From positions 186,001-250,000 of the forward strand of contig NZ_JNZD01000001.1 of assembly GCF_000725495.1 (NCBI RefSeq): DNA of 64,000 bases. Reading direction: 5' to 3'. The position numbers and the translations under genes were made by a program. Numbering within the stretch: the first letter of the stretch is position 1; each line of letters opens with the position of its first letter. The notes under the pieces were generated by a model. The model searched no databases. It saw only the letters and a program-made list of their open reading frames with translations, and was not told where the DNA came from. The DNA comes from Streptomyces aureus. Its GTDB lineage: Bacteria > Actinomycetota > Actinomycetes > Streptomycetales > Streptomycetaceae. Shown here piece after piece: positions 18,411-27,896 of this stretch.

Positions 18411-18997
18411 GACTCTCGGCGGAGGCCTCCGAAGACCAGCACCACCACGGCGTCGGCCACCTCCCGCGCGCCCATGCCCCGGGCGTCGGGGCGGTACCAC
18501 TCCACGAGCGAGTTGATCATCCCGAAGACCAGCCGGGTCGCGAGCCGGACCTCGACGTCACCGCGGACGTCCCCGTCGGCGGCAGCGGCCTTCAGGAGTT
18601 CGGCGACCCGGTGGTCGAAGTCCCGGCGCCGCTCCAGGGCCCACCGTTCGGTGTCCGTGTTGCCGCGCACCCGCAGGAGCAGCGTCACGTACGGCAGCTC
18701 GGAGGTCAGCACCTCGACCATGCGCCGCACCACGTACTCCAGGCGCTCCACGGCGCGTCCCACGCGCGCGTGCTCCTCGTCGAGGATCGCGAACAGGCCG
18801 TCCAGGGCCCGGCTCACCGCGCGCCGCAGCAGCTCCTCCTTGCCCGCGACGTGGTGGTAGATCGAGGACTTGGAGATGCCGGCCGCCCGGGAGAGGTGCT
18901 CCATGGAGGTGCCGTCGTAGCCGCGGTCGTTGAAGACCTGGACGGCGACGGAGAGCAGGGTCTCGGGCGTGTAGGTGTCCCGCTTGGCGGTCGTCAC
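18407..18997 (-). CDS. TetR-family regulator of phenylacetate/acyl-CoA catabolism (PaaR-like)
   Basis: 196 aa. N-terminal TetR helix-turn-helix (SVAVQVFNDRGYDGTSMEHLSRAAGISKSSIYHHVAGKEELLRRAV), helical ligand domain after. GTG 18997 overlaps the stop of the 3-hydroxyacyl-CoA dehydrogenase (GTGA), so it is co-expressed with it. By context it probably binds the palindrome found at 20562 and 25811 and responds to a CoA thioester, as phenylacetyl-CoA-responsive TetR regulators do elsewhere; that is inference. Confidence 0.85.
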   Translation of the reverse strand: MTTAKRDTYTPETLLSVAVQVFNDRGYDGTSMEHLSRAAGISKSSIYHHVAGKEELLRRAVSRALDGLFAILDEEHARVGRAVERLEYVVRRMVEVLTSELPYVTLLLRVRGNTDTERWALERRRDFDHRVAELLKAAAADGDVRGDVEVRLATRLVFGMINSLVEWYRPDARGMGAREVADAVVVLVFGGLRRES

Positions 18998-20508
18998 CGG
19001 TCGCCCTCCCGCTTCTCGTTGGCGTACGCGTGGCGGTAGAGCGCCAGCGACGGGGCGTAGCGCCCTGAGGAGTCGCGCACGTGCAGTTCGTCCAGGACGT
19101 CGTACGACCAGGAGGCGCCGAGCCTGCGGCTCCACTCGAAGGGGCCGAGGGGGTAGTTGACGCCGAGACGCATCGCGGTGTCGATGTCCTCCTCGGTGGC
19201 GACGCCCTTGGCGACCGCGTCGTGGGCGAGGTCGACGATCCGGGCCACCGTGCGGGCGACGATCATGCCGGGGCAGTCCCCGATCACGCTGACGTCCTTG
19301 CCCAGCGCCTGGAAGAGTCCGATGGCCTCGGAGAGGGTCTGTGGAGCGGTGTCCTGGGAGGCCGACAGGGCGATCCGGGTGGCCTTGCGGTAGTCGAGGG
19401 CGAGGTCGAAGTACACGACGTCACGGAACTCGACCGAGGTCTGGCCGTCGGCCAGGACCAGCTGGCCGCCGCTCGGCAGCACCAGGCGGGTGCCGTGGTC
19501 CTCCTCGTCCTCACGGACCTGGATGCCGGCCTCGCGGATCAGGGCGAGGACGTCGGCGGCCGGGCCGAGGTCGCCCTCGGCGACGACGTACGCGGGCGGC
19601 TGCGCCTTCTCCGCCGTGTGCGGCTCGGCGGGCTCGGCGCCGTCCCCGTAGTCGTACCAGCCGTGGCCCGTCTTGCGGCCGAGGCGGCCCGACTCGACGA
19701 GCCTCCGCTGGGCCAGCGACGGTGTGAAGCGCACGTCCTGGAAGAAGGACCGCCACACGGAGTGGGTGACGGATTCGTTGACGTCCTGGCCGATCAGGTC
19801 GGTGAGCTCGAAGGCTCCCATCCGGAAACCGCCGGACTCGCGCAGCACCGCGTCGATGGTGGCGGGGTCGGCCGCCTGGGACTCGTGGACCGCGAAGGCC
19901 TCGGCGTAGAAGGGCCGCGCGATGCGGTTGACGATGAATCCGGGCGTGTCCGCGCAGGCGACGGGCGTCTTGCCCCAGGAGCGGGCGGTCTCGTACGCGC
20001 GCGTGGCCGACGTGACGTCGGTCGCGAATCCGGAGACGACCTCCACGAGGGGCAGCAGCGGCGCCGGGTTGAAGAAGTGCAGCCCGAGGAAGCGGCCCGG
20101 GTTGCGCAGCGCGCCGCCGATGGCCGTGACGGACAGCGAGGAGGTGTTGGTGGCCAGCAGGCAGTCATCGCCGACGACGTCCTCCAGCTCCCCGAACAGC
20201 TGCTGCTTGACGTCGAGTTGTTCGAGCACCGCCTCGACGACGAGCGCGCAGTCACCGAGGTCGGTGAGGCTCTCGGCCGGCCGGAGCCGGGCACGCGCGG
20301 CGTCCCGGTCGGCGCCGGTGAGCCGGTCCTTCGCGACGAGCCGGTCGAGACGGGCGCCGATCGCTTCGGCCGCCGCCGCGGCACGCCCGGGAACGGCGTC
20401 GTGGAGCCACACGGGGTGGCCCGCCACCAGCGCGACCTGGGCGATGCCCTGGCCCATGGTGCCGGTGCCGACGACTGCCACGGGGCTGCTGAGGTCGAGT
20501 GCTGTCAT
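18994..20508 (-). CDS. 3-hydroxyacyl-CoA dehydrogenase (PaaH-like)
   Basis: 504 aa, the long form with duplicated C-terminal domains. The Rossmann motif VVGTGTMGQGIAQVALVAGH opens the protein. The catalytic region is LGLHFFNPAPLLPLVEVV (catalytic His-Phe-Phe-Asn) and PGFIVNRIARPFY. The second dehydrogenase C-domain ends LGVNYPLGPFEWSRRLGASW. It oxidises 3-hydroxyacyl-CoA intermediates, consistent with the paa genes nearby. Head of a two-gene unit with the TetR gene, divergent from paaN. Confidence 0.92.
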   Translation of the reverse strand: MTALDLSSPVAVVGTGTMGQGIAQVALVAGHPVWLHDAVPGRAAAAAEAIGARLDRLVAKDRLTGADRDAARARLRPAESLTDLGDCALVVEAVLEQLDVKQQLFGELEDVVGDDCLLATNTSSLSVTAIGGALRNPGRFLGLHFFNPAPLLPLVEVVSGFATDVTSATRAYETARSWGKTPVACADTPGFIVNRIARPFYAEAFAVHESQAADPATIDAVLRESGGFRMGAFELTDLIGQDVNESVTHSVWRSFFQDVRFTPSLAQRRLVESGRLGRKTGHGWYDYGDGAEPAEPHTAEKAQPPAYVVAEGDLGPAADVLALIREAGIQVREDEEDHGTRLVLPSGGQLVLADGQTSVEFRDVVYFDLALDYRKATRIALSASQDTAPQTLSEAIGLFQALGKDVSVIGDCPGMIVARTVARIVDLAHDAVAKGVATEEDIDTAMRLGVNYPLGPFEWSRRLGASWSYDVLDELHVRDSSGRYAPSLALYRHAYANEKREGDR

Positions 20509-20561
20509 GTGCGCGATCCTCCCGCACGACGTTTTCCACGGATGCGGCGGACCCCCTTGTC

Positions 20562-20578
20562 CCGACCGATCGTTCGGT
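20562..20578. promoter_or_regulatory. TetR operator in the paaH/paaN divergent promoter
   Basis: CCGACCGATCGTTCGGT is the exact reverse complement of the 17-mer at 25811-25827 before paaA. Two identical palindromic 17-mers in the two phenylacetate promoters make a shared regulator very likely. Confidence 0.78.
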
Positions 20579-20656
20579 TACTCTAACCCTGACTGTCCAT
20601 TCCTGCCCAGCTCGCGAGCTCGACGAGGAGCTCTTGAGACAAGGAGTTGGTCCTTG

Positions 20657-22372
20657 ATGGCCGCCGAACTCACCGCGCACCAGTTGATCGCCCAGCACCG
20701 GCCCACCCTGGATCAGGCGCTGGAAGCGATCCGCACCCGCGCGTACTGGTCCCCGCACCCCGAGCATCCCAAGGCGTACGGCGAGAACGGCAGCCTGGGC
20801 ATGGCCGAGGGCAAAGCCGCCTTCGACGCCCTCCTCGGCACCCGCCTCGACCTCGGCCAGCCCGGCACGGACGACTGGGTCGGCGGCGAGGTCTCCCCGT
20901 ACGGCATCGAGCTGGGCGTCACGTACCCGCACGCGGACATCGACGTCCTGCTGCCCGCCATGCGCGCGGGACAGCGCGCCTGGCGCGACGCGGGCGCGGA
21001 GATCCGCGCCGCGGTCTGTCTGGAGATCCTCAAGCGGATCAGCGACCGCACCCACGAGTTCGCGCACGCGGTCATGCACACCAGCGGCCAGGCCTTCATG
21101 ATGGCGTTCCAGGCGGGCGGCCCGCACGCCCAGGACCGCGGCCTGGAGGCCGTGGCCTACGCCTATGTGGAGCAGGTCCGCACCCCCGACACCGCGGAGT
21201 GGAGCAAGCCCCAGGGCAAGCGCGACCCGCTCGCGCTCACCAAGCAGTTCACGCCCGTCCCGCGCGGCATCGCGCTGATGATCGGCTGCAACACCTTCCC
21301 GACGTGGAACGGCTACCCGGGCCTGTTCGCCTCCCTGGCCACGGGCAACGCGGTCCTGGTCAAGCCCCACCCGCGCGCGGTGCTCCCGCTCGCGCTCACC
21401 GTGCAGGTCGCCCGCGAGGTGCTCGCCGAAGCGGGCTTCGACCCGAACCTGGTGGCGCTGGCCGCCGAGCGTCCCGGCGAGGGCATCGCGAAGACGCTGG
21501 CCACCCGCCCCGAGATCCGCATCGTCGACTACACCGGCTCCACCGCCTTCGGCGACTGGCTGGAGACCAACGCCCGCCAGGCGCAGGTCTACACGGAGAA
21601 GGCCGGCGTCAACACGGTGATCGTCGAGTCGACCGCCGACTACAAGGGGATGCTGTCCAACCTGGCCTTCTCCCTGTCGCTCTACAGCGGCCAGATGTGC
21701 ACCACCCCGCAGAACCTGCTGATCCCGCGCGAGGGCATCTCCACGGACGAGGGCCACAAGTCCTACGACGAGGTGACCGCGGATCTCGCGAAGTCGGTCG
21801 GCGGGCTCCTCGGCGACGACGCCCGTGCGAACGCCCTGCTCGGCGCCATCGTGAACCCGGACGTCAAGGCCCGGCTGGAGGCCGCCGCCGGACTCGGCGA
21901 AGTCGCCCTGCCCTCACGGCAGATCGAGAACCCCGAGTTCCCGGGCGCCGTCGTGCGCTCGCCGCTGATCGTGAAGCTCGACGGCGCGCGCAAGTACTGG
22001 GAGAACGCCGCGGACGGTGACGACGAGGCCGCCTACATGAGCGAGTGCTTCGGTCCGGTCTCCTTCGCCGTCGCGGTCGACTCGGCCGCCGACGCCGTGG
22101 AACTGCTGCGGCGCACCACTCGGGACAAGGGCGCGATGACCGTCGGGGCCTACACGACCGACGAGGCGTTCGAGCGCGAGGTGCAGGAGGCCTGCCTGGA
22201 GGAGTGCGCCCAGCTCTCCCTGAACCTCACCGGCGGGGTCTACGTCAACCAGACCGCCGCGTTCTCGGACTTCCACGGCTCCGGCGGCAACGGCGCGGCC
22301 AACGCGGCGCTGTGCGACGGTGCGTTCGTGGCGAACCGCTTCCGGGTGATCGAGGTACGCCGGGAGGCGTGA
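20657..22372 (+). CDS. paaN: Phenylacetic acid degradation protein PaaN (aldehyde dehydrogenase family)
   Basis: 571 aa. NAD(P)-dependent aldehyde dehydrogenase-fold protein of the PaaN type. Visible are a cofactor-binding stretch MIGCNTFPTWNGYPGLFASLATGNAVLVKPHP, the motif DYTGSTAFGDWLE, the catalytic-Cys region SLYSGQMCTTPQNLLIP and the C-terminal FSDFHGSGGNGAAN. There is no MaoC-like hydratase domain, unlike the PaaZ fusion of enterobacteria. Acts after ring opening to oxidise the aldehyde intermediate. ATG 20657 lies 10 bases past AAGGAG. Ends at the hairpin 22396-22456. Confidence 0.92.
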   Translation: MAAELTAHQLIAQHRPTLDQALEAIRTRAYWSPHPEHPKAYGENGSLGMAEGKAAFDALLGTRLDLGQPGTDDWVGGEVSPYGIELGVTYPHADIDVLLPAMRAGQRAWRDAGAEIRAAVCLEILKRISDRTHEFAHAVMHTSGQAFMMAFQAGGPHAQDRGLEAVAYAYVEQVRTPDTAEWSKPQGKRDPLALTKQFTPVPRGIALMIGCNTFPTWNGYPGLFASLATGNAVLVKPHPRAVLPLALTVQVAREVLAEAGFDPNLVALAAERPGEGIAKTLATRPEIRIVDYTGSTAFGDWLETNARQAQVYTEKAGVNTVIVESTADYKGMLSNLAFSLSLYSGQMCTTPQNLLIPREGISTDEGHKSYDEVTADLAKSVGGLLGDDARANALLGAIVNPDVKARLEAAAGLGEVALPSRQIENPEFPGAVVRSPLIVKLDGARKYWENAADGDDEAAYMSECFGPVSFAVAVDSAADAVELLRRTTRDKGAMTVGAYTTDEAFEREVQEACLEECAQLSLNLTGGVYVNQTAAFSDFHGSGGNGAANAALCDGAFVANRFRVIEVRREA

Positions 22373-22395
22373 GCCCGACGCCGTCGAGCGTCCAG

Positions 22396-22456
22396 GGGCC
22401 TGTCCGACAACTCGCGTCGTCGCCCGCCGGGCGGACGGGAGTTGTCAGGCAGGCCC
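22396..22456. terminator. Terminator between paaN and the rRNA methyltransferase
   Basis: 18-base arms GGGCCTGTCCGACAACTC / GAGTTGTCAGGCAGGCCC pair at 16 of 18 positions, with a GC-rich 25-base loop that can itself fold. It ends two convergent genes. Confidence 0.7.
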
Positions 22457-23205
22457 TAAGCCGTTGCGTCCCCCGTGGCGCTCCAGTGGAACAGCGTCAT
22501 GGCCACGCTGGTGGCGAGGTTGTAGCTGGAGACCTGGGGGCGCATCGGCAGCGAGACCAGATGGTCGGCGCGGGAGCGCAGTTCGGCGGACAGCCCGCTG
22601 CGCTCCGAGCCGAAGGCGAGCAGGGCGTCGTCGGGGAGCTTCGTCCCCCGGATGTCCTCGCCCTCGGGGTCCAGCGCGAACAGCGGGCCCGCCGGCAGCT
22701 CGTCCACCGTCAGGCGTTCCACGGCGGTCGCGAAGTGCAGCCCCGCTCCGCCGCGTACGACCGTGGGGTGCCAGGGGTCGAGCGTGCCCGTCGTGACCAC
22801 ACCGGTCGCCCCGAAGCCGGCCGCGAGCCGGATCACCGCGCCGGCGTTGCCGAGGTTGCGCGGATCCTCCAGGACGACCACGGGCGCGGTGCGCGGCGCC
22901 CGGGCCAGCGTCTCCAGGTTGGCGGCGCGGGAGGGACGTACGGCGAGAGCCGCCACGGACGTGGGATGCGGACGCGTCACGAGGGACGCGAACACCGTCT
23001 CCGGGACCTCGGTCAGCAGCTCGTCGAGGGTTGCGCGGACGTCCGGGGCGAGTTCCTCGGCCAGTTCCAGGACGGCGGCCCGGCCGGTCGTGACGGCGAC
23101 CGGGACGCGCGCCCCGAAACGCACCGCGTGCTTGAGGGCGTGGAAGCCGTCGAGCAGGACGGAGTCGTCGGAGAGCTGGCGCCACACACGTACCGGGTCG
23201 TTCAT
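22456..23205 (-). CDS. SpoU/TrmH-family RNA 2'-O-methyltransferase
   Basis: 249 aa. SPOUT knot motifs are intact: VVLEDPRNLGNAGAVIRLAAGFGA (motif 1), LLAFGSERSGLSAEL (motif 2) and SYNLATSVAMTLFHW (motif 3), which form the SAM-binding trefoil. An N-terminal substrate-binding extension precedes them. The target (tRNA or 23S rRNA) cannot be read from the sequence. ATG overlaps the stop of the HTTM gene. Confidence 0.9.
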   Translation of the reverse strand: MNDPVRVWRQLSDDSVLLDGFHALKHAVRFGARVPVAVTTGRAAVLELAEELAPDVRATLDELLTEVPETVFASLVTRPHPTSVAALAVRPSRAANLETLARAPRTAPVVVLEDPRNLGNAGAVIRLAAGFGATGVVTTGTLDPWHPTVVRGGAGLHFATAVERLTVDELPAGPLFALDPEGEDIRGTKLPDDALLAFGSERSGLSAELRSRADHLVSLPMRPQVSSYNLATSVAMTLFHWSATGDATA

Positions 23206-24434
23206 GCGGTGAAGCCTACGTGCGGGTGCTCGGGCTCCTCCCGAACGCCCGCTGCGGGCTCCCGGGGGCCCGGAACCGCCCGGCCGCCGCCGGGAAGGAG
23301 CCGGTCACGCACGCGTGCGGCCTGTCCGCCGAGCCGGTGCAGGAACGACGTCGGCAGGAACACCGAGTCCGCGGCGATCATCGCGAGCGAGAAGAACGGC
23401 AGCCCGAGGACCACCGCGATCACGGCGTGCTCGGTCATCATGGCCGCGAGCAGGACGTTCTTGACCCGCCGGTTGAACAGGGTGAAGGGGAAGGCGACCT
23501 GGACGAGGACCGTCCCGTACGTCACCAGCATCACGATCGTGCCGTGCGCGGACATCAGGTCGGACAGAGCCGGCCACGGGGAGAAGGACTCCAGGTGGAG
23601 CGGGTAGTAGACGGCCGTGCCGTCCTGCCAGCGCGAACCCTGGATCTTGTACCAGCCGGCGGTCGCGTAGATCAGGCACGCCTCGGCCATGATGATCATC
23701 AGGGCCGCGTTGTGCACGAGGTTGGCGACGACGTCCAGCAGGATGCGCGGCTCCGCGGTGCGGGCGAATCGGCCGACGGCCCACCACAGGCCCTGCACCG
23801 CCCACAGCCCCCACAGGACCGTGAGCCAGCCGCCCAGGAAGCCCCCGTCCACGCGTCCCGCGCCGGTCGCCACCGCCAGCGCGATGCCCAGCACCGCCCA
23901 CAGCACGGGGCCGGCCCGGTCGGGTCCGGTCCGCTCACCCCGCGCGCGTGAGGCACGTTCGCGCCGGTCCCGGCGCGCGTCGAGTGACCACACCTGGGCG
24001 CAGCGCACGAACACCAGATAGATGGCCATCAGGTGCAGGACGTTGTCCCCGCCGTCCCCGATGAAGATGCTGCGGTTCTGCAGGGACAGCACGCCGATCA
24101 TGAAGACCACGGAGGTCGCGCGGGTCCGCCACCCCACCAGGAGCAGGGCACTGGACAGGACGGCGAGGGCGTAGACGGTCTCGAACCAGATCTGGCCGCG
24201 GGACCACATCAGGACCGTGAAGGCGTGGTTCCCCTCGACGAGCTGCCGGGCCAGATCCCAGCTCCAGGGCGAGTCGGGCCCGTACATCTCCTGACGGTGG
24301 GGGAACTCGCGCAGCAGGAACAGCAGCCAGGTGGCGGCGAAGCCGATCCGGATCACCGCGCTCTGGTACGGGCCGAGAGCGGACTCGGTGACCTTGGCGA
24401 TGCCCCGCGCGGCCGTGGAAGCGAATCGGGTCAT
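23202..24434 (-). CDS. HTTM domain membrane protein
   Basis: 410 aa with about 8-9 hydrophobic helices (for example IRIGFAATWLLFLLREF, YALAVLSSALLLVGW, LVTYGTVLVQVAFPFTLF). The pattern FPHRQEMYGPDSPWSWD and GDGGDNVLHLMAIYLVFVRC fits the HTTM family related to vitamin-K-dependent gamma-carboxylase. It is translationally coupled to the upstream DUF5819 gene (ATGA), a common pairing. Function in bacteria is unknown. Confidence 0.87.
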   Translation of the reverse strand: MTRFASTAARGIAKVTESALGPYQSAVIRIGFAATWLLFLLREFPHRQEMYGPDSPWSWDLARQLVEGNHAFTVLMWSRGQIWFETVYALAVLSSALLLVGWRTRATSVVFMIGVLSLQNRSIFIGDGGDNVLHLMAIYLVFVRCAQVWSLDARRDRRERASRARGERTGPDRAGPVLWAVLGIALAVATGAGRVDGGFLGGWLTVLWGLWAVQGLWWAVGRFARTAEPRILLDVVANLVHNAALMIIMAEACLIYATAGWYKIQGSRWQDGTAVYYPLHLESFSPWPALSDLMSAHGTIVMLVTYGTVLVQVAFPFTLFNRRVKNVLLAAMMTEHAVIAVVLGLPFFSLAMIAADSVFLPTSFLHRLGGQAARVRDRLLPGGGRAVPGPREPAAGVREEPEHPHVGFTA

Positions 24435-25594
24435 CGGGCGCTCGCCTCCGTCGGCCCGTCCCCGCGCTCGCCCGCGGGAACGGCCCACCAGGGCAGCTCA
24501 CGGACGACGGGCCGGTCGGACACCTTCTCGTCGCTCCACCGCGGCGGCGGGACGTCGGTGGTCAGCGAGCGGAACTGGACCCGCTCGACGTGTGCGCCCT
24601 CGCCGCCCGCGTGCTCGCGGTCGAGCCGCAGGACGCCGATGCGGCGCAGATAGCTCTCCGACAGGTCGCCGCGCAGGCCCACGGGACGGTTCTCGCCGTC
24701 GTGCGTACCGAGGTAGAAGTCCCAGGCCCGCCTCAGTTCGTTCTGCTGGGTGTGGCTCGGCAGCGGATTCCGGTCGATGGCCCGGCCGTCGAGCGCGGAC
24801 AGGTCGTACCAGCCGGTCTCCCGGCTGGTGCCGTCCGCCAGGCGCACCTCGGCGCGGACCTGGACCGCGATGTCCTGCTGCAGCGGGTTGGGAGCGAAGA
24901 GCTTCCAGTTCTGCTCGAACTCGGGGTAGATCCAGTCGTCGATCGCGCGGCCGTGCTGTTTGGTCACCGTGTTCGAGGGAGCTACATGCAGGAACACCAT
25001 GCCGAGGTGCACACAGGCCACGACGGCGACGAGGGCCAGGGCGAAGGCGGCGGCGAGCTGGTAGCGCAGGGGCAGGGCCGCGAGACCGGCGGGAGCACCG
25101 GTTCCGGGCTCGGGCAGCGGGGCGGGGGCCGGTTCGGGGGCTGGACCCGGGTCCGGGGACGGTTGAGGGCCTGATCCCGGGTCCTGGGCCGGTCGGGGGC
25201 CTGAATCCGGGTCCGGGTCCGGGTTCGGCGCGAGGTCCAGAGCTGCGGCGGTCGTCGGCACGGGATCCGCGAGACCTGCGGATGCCTCGGGGACGGTGCT
25301 CTCTGGTTCCTCTTCTCCCGCCGGCTCGGAAGCCTCGTCCGCGGCCGGCGGTGCGCCGGTTCGCGGAGCGCTGGGCCGCGGAGCGCCGGTTCGCGGGCCG
25401 CCGGGCTGTGCGTCGGCGGAAGGCGCGTCGGCGGAGGGCGGCCCACCGGTGACCGCCTCGTCGGCCGGCCGCGGGCCGGGCAGCGGCGGACCGTCCGTGG
25501 CACCGAGCGCGCCGCCGGTCGCGGCGCCGGGACCGGCGCCCTCGGGCGCGACCGAACCCGGCTCCCGCTTCGAGCCCTCGTTCCTCGCGTCCAT
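24431..25594 (-). CDS. DUF5819 family membrane protein with disordered N-terminus
   Basis: 387 aa. The first 175 residues are Pro/Ala/Gly/Asp low complexity with repeated DPDPDSGPRP-like units. One transmembrane helix (YQLAAAFALALVAVVACVHLGMVFL) follows, then the conserved DUF5819 domain (IDDWIYPEFEQNWKLFAPNPLQQDIAVQVRAE). Partner of the HTTM protein in the same transcript. The ATG at 25594 gives the shortest sensible leader; an upstream GTG is possible. Confidence 0.85.
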   Translation of the reverse strand: MDARNEGSKREPGSVAPEGAGPGAATGGALGATDGPPLPGPRPADEAVTGGPPSADAPSADAQPGGPRTGAPRPSAPRTGAPPAADEASEPAGEEEPESTVPEASAGLADPVPTTAAALDLAPNPDPDPDSGPRPAQDPGSGPQPSPDPGPAPEPAPAPLPEPGTGAPAGLAALPLRYQLAAAFALALVAVVACVHLGMVFLHVAPSNTVTKQHGRAIDDWIYPEFEQNWKLFAPNPLQQDIAVQVRAEVRLADGTSRETGWYDLSALDGRAIDRNPLPSHTQQNELRRAWDFYLGTHDGENRPVGLRGDLSESYLRRIGVLRLDREHAGGEGAHVERVQFRSLTTDVPPPRWSDEKVSDRPVVRELPWWAVPAGERGDGPTEASAR

Positions 25595-25810
25595 CCCGCC
25601 CCGATTCACGATCCCGGATCCGTCTGCCGGCCTTCGGACTGCGGGAACCGTACCGCCACGTCGTGCCGCGCCACGACGATCGCAGCCGAACCGTAGTCGG
25701 AGCCCACCGTCCGGCACAGCCCCGGGCGCCGGGGCGGCACGCCGACGCGCACGAGGTTATCCACAGCGGTTGACACCGTACGGCGCTCGACCGACCATTG
25801 TTGCGAATGG

Positions 25811-25828
25811 ACCGAACGATCGGTCGGT
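25811..25828. promoter_or_regulatory. TetR operator before paaA
   Basis: ACCGAACGATCGGTCGGT, almost perfectly palindromic and identical over 17 bases to the site before paaN. It lies 28 bases upstream of the paaA start, in the right place for repression. TTGACA at 25770-25775 and a TTATCCACA word at 25757-25765 lie just upstream in the same 261-base divergent gap. Confidence 0.78.
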
Positions 25829-25855
25829 CGGGAGCGAGAGGTCGAGGGGGACCGC

Positions 25856-26896
25856 ATGGCGACAGCATCAGCGCACCACACGGCCCGCACACAGGCGGAC
25901 GAAGCCGCCGACGAAGCGGCGCGCACGGCGGCTTACGAGGTCGTCTTCGACGCCGCGGTGGCGGCCGACGAACGCATCGAGCCGCGGGACTGGATGCCCG
26001 ACGCCTACCGCTCGACCCTGGTCCGCCAGATCGCGCAGCACGCCCACTCCGAGATCATCGGCATGCAGCCGGAGGCCAACTGGATCACGCGCGCGCCCTC
26101 GCTGCGGCGCAAGGCGATCCTGATGGCGAAGGTCCAGGACGAGGCGGGACACGGGCTGTATCTGTACAGCGCGGCCGAGACGCTCGGCGTCGGCCGCGAC
26201 GAACTGCTGGACAAGCTGCACTCCGGCCGCCAGAAGTACTCGTCGATCTTCAACTACCCGACGCTGACCTGGGCGGACGTCGGCGCCATCGGCTGGCTCG
26301 TGGACGGCGCGGCGATCACCAACCAGGTCCCCCTGTGCCGCTGCTCGTACGGCCCGTACGCGCGCGCCATGATCCGCGTGTGCAAGGAGGAGTCCTTCCA
26401 CCAGCGCCAGGGGTACGAACTGCTGCTGGCCCTGAGCCAGGGCACCCCCGAACAGCACGCGATGGCGCAGGACGCCGTCGACCGCTGGTGGTGGCCCTCC
26501 CTGATGATGTTCGGCCCGCCCGACGACGAGTCCTCGCACTCCGCCCAGTCGATGGCCTGGAAGATCAAGCGCCACTCGAACGACGAACTGCGCCAGCGTT
26601 TCGTCGACATCGCCGTCCCCCAGGCCGAATCGCTCGGCCTGACCCTGCCCGACCCCGACCTCGTCTGGAACGAGGAGCGCGGCCACCACGACTTCGGCGC
26701 CATCGACTGGACGGAGTTCTGGGACGTCCTCAAGGGCAACGGCCCGTGCAACGACCAGCGGATCACCCAGCGCCGACGCGCCCACGAAGAGGGCGCGTGG
26801 GTCCGGGAGGCGGCCGCGGCGTACGCGGACAAGCACACGAGCCCGGCCGTCGGCACGACGAGCACGACCGGTGAGACAGGAGCGACCCGAGCATGA
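25856..26896 (+). CDS. paaA: 1,2-phenylacetyl-CoA epoxidase, catalytic subunit
   Basis: 346 aa. Di-iron oxygenase that epoxidises the ring of phenylacetyl-CoA. Carboxylate-bridged iron ligands are visible as E...[14 protein letters not shown] (EAGH) and [15 protein letters not shown] (EESFH). Length and sequence match the family. First gene of a five-gene operon in which each start overlaps the preceding stop or lies within a few bases of it. Confidence 0.96.
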   Translation: MATASAHHTARTQADEAADEAARTAAYEVVFDAAVAADERIEPRDWMPDAYRSTLVRQIAQHAHSEIIGMQPEANWITRAPSLRRKAILMAKVQDEAGHGLYLYSAAETLGVGRDELLDKLHSGRQKYSSIFNYPTLTWADVGAIGWLVDGAAITNQVPLCRCSYGPYARAMIRVCKEESFHQRQGYELLLALSQGTPEQHAMAQDAVDRWWWPSLMMFGPPDDESSHSAQSMAWKIKRHSNDELRQRFVDIAVPQAESLGLTLPDPDLVWNEERGHHDFGAIDWTEFWDVLKGNGPCNDQRITQRRRAHEEGAWVREAAAAYADKHTSPAVGTTSTTGETGATRA

Positions 26897-27180
26897 CGAA
26901 CACCGACTGGCCGCTGTGGGAGGTCTTCGTGCGCTCGCGCCGCGGACTGTCGCACACCCACGCCGGCAGCCTGCACGCGCCGGACGCCGAGCTGGCGCTG
27001 CGCAACGCCCGCGACCTGTACACCCGCCGCGGCGAGGGCGTCTCGATCTGGGTCGTTCCCTCGGCGGCGATCACCGCGTCCTCGCCCGACGAGAAGGACC
27101 CGTTCTTCGAGCCGGCCGCCGACAAGCCCTACCGGCACCCGACGTTCTACGAGATCCCGGAAGGGGTGAAGCACCTGTGA
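26893..27180 (+). CDS. paaB: 1,2-phenylacetyl-CoA epoxidase subunit PaaB
   Basis: 95 aa, normal length. Bridging subunit of the PaaABCE epoxidase: [27 protein letters not shown], then [34 protein letters not shown] overlaps the paaA stop (ATGA). Confidence 0.95.
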   Translation: MTNTDWPLWEVFVRSRRGLSHTHAGSLHAPDAELALRNARDLYTRRGEGVSIWVVPSAAITASSPDEKDPFFEPAADKPYRHPTFYEIPEGVKHL

Positions 27181-27896
27181 CGCTCACCGTGAACACCGCG
27201 GCCGCCCTGGCCCTCGGCGACGATGCCCTCGTGCTCTCGCACCGGCTGGGGGAGTGGGCCGGCCACGCGCCCGTCCTCGAAGAGGAAGTGGCCCTGGCCA
27301 ACATCGCGCTGGACCTCCTCGGCCAGGCCCGGGTTTTGCTGTCGATGGCCGGCGACGAGGACGAGCTGGCGTATCTCCGCGAGGAGCGCGCCTTCCGCAA
27401 CCTCCAGCTCGTGGAGCAGCCGAACGGCGACTTCGCGCACACCATCGCCCGGCAGCTCTACTTCTCGACCTACCAGCGGCTTCTCTACGCGCACCTGGCC
27501 TCCGGGGACGGCGAGTTCGCCCCCCTCGCGGCCAAGGCCGTCAAGGAGGTCGCCTACCACCAGGACCACGCCGAGCAGTGGACGCTGCGCCTCGGCGACG
27601 GCACGGACGAGAGCCGTGCCCGCATGAACGTCGCGGTCCAGGCCCTGTGGCGCTTCACCGGCGAGATGTTCCAGCCGCTCGACGGAGTCGACGTCGACTG
27701 GGACGCCATGCAGACCGCCTGGCTGGAGTCCGTCGGCGACGTCCTGCGCCGCGCCACTCTGACCGTCCCCGAAGGGCCGCGGACCGGCGCGTGGACGGCC
27801 GGGGCGGGACGTCAGGGCCTGCACACCGAGTCCTTCGGCCGGATGCTCGCGGAGATGCAGCACCTGCACCGCAGCCACCCGGGGGCGTCGTGGTGA
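27177..27896 (+). CDS. paaC: 1,2-phenylacetyl-CoA epoxidase subunit PaaC
   Basis: 239 aa. Structural ferritin-fold partner of PaaA: LGDDALVLSHRLGEWAGHAPVLEEEVALANIALDLLGQAR and KEVAYHQDHAEQWTLRLGDGT. GTG 27177 overlaps the paaB stop (GTGA). Confidence 0.95.
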   Translation: MTLTVNTAAALALGDDALVLSHRLGEWAGHAPVLEEEVALANIALDLLGQARVLLSMAGDEDELAYLREERAFRNLQLVEQPNGDFAHTIARQLYFSTYQRLLYAHLASGDGEFAPLAAKAVKEVAYHQDHAEQWTLRLGDGTDESRARMNVAVQALWRFTGEMFQPLDGVDVDWDAMQTAWLESVGDVLRRATLTVPEGPRTGAWTAGAGRQGLHTESFGRMLAEMQHLHRSHPGASW

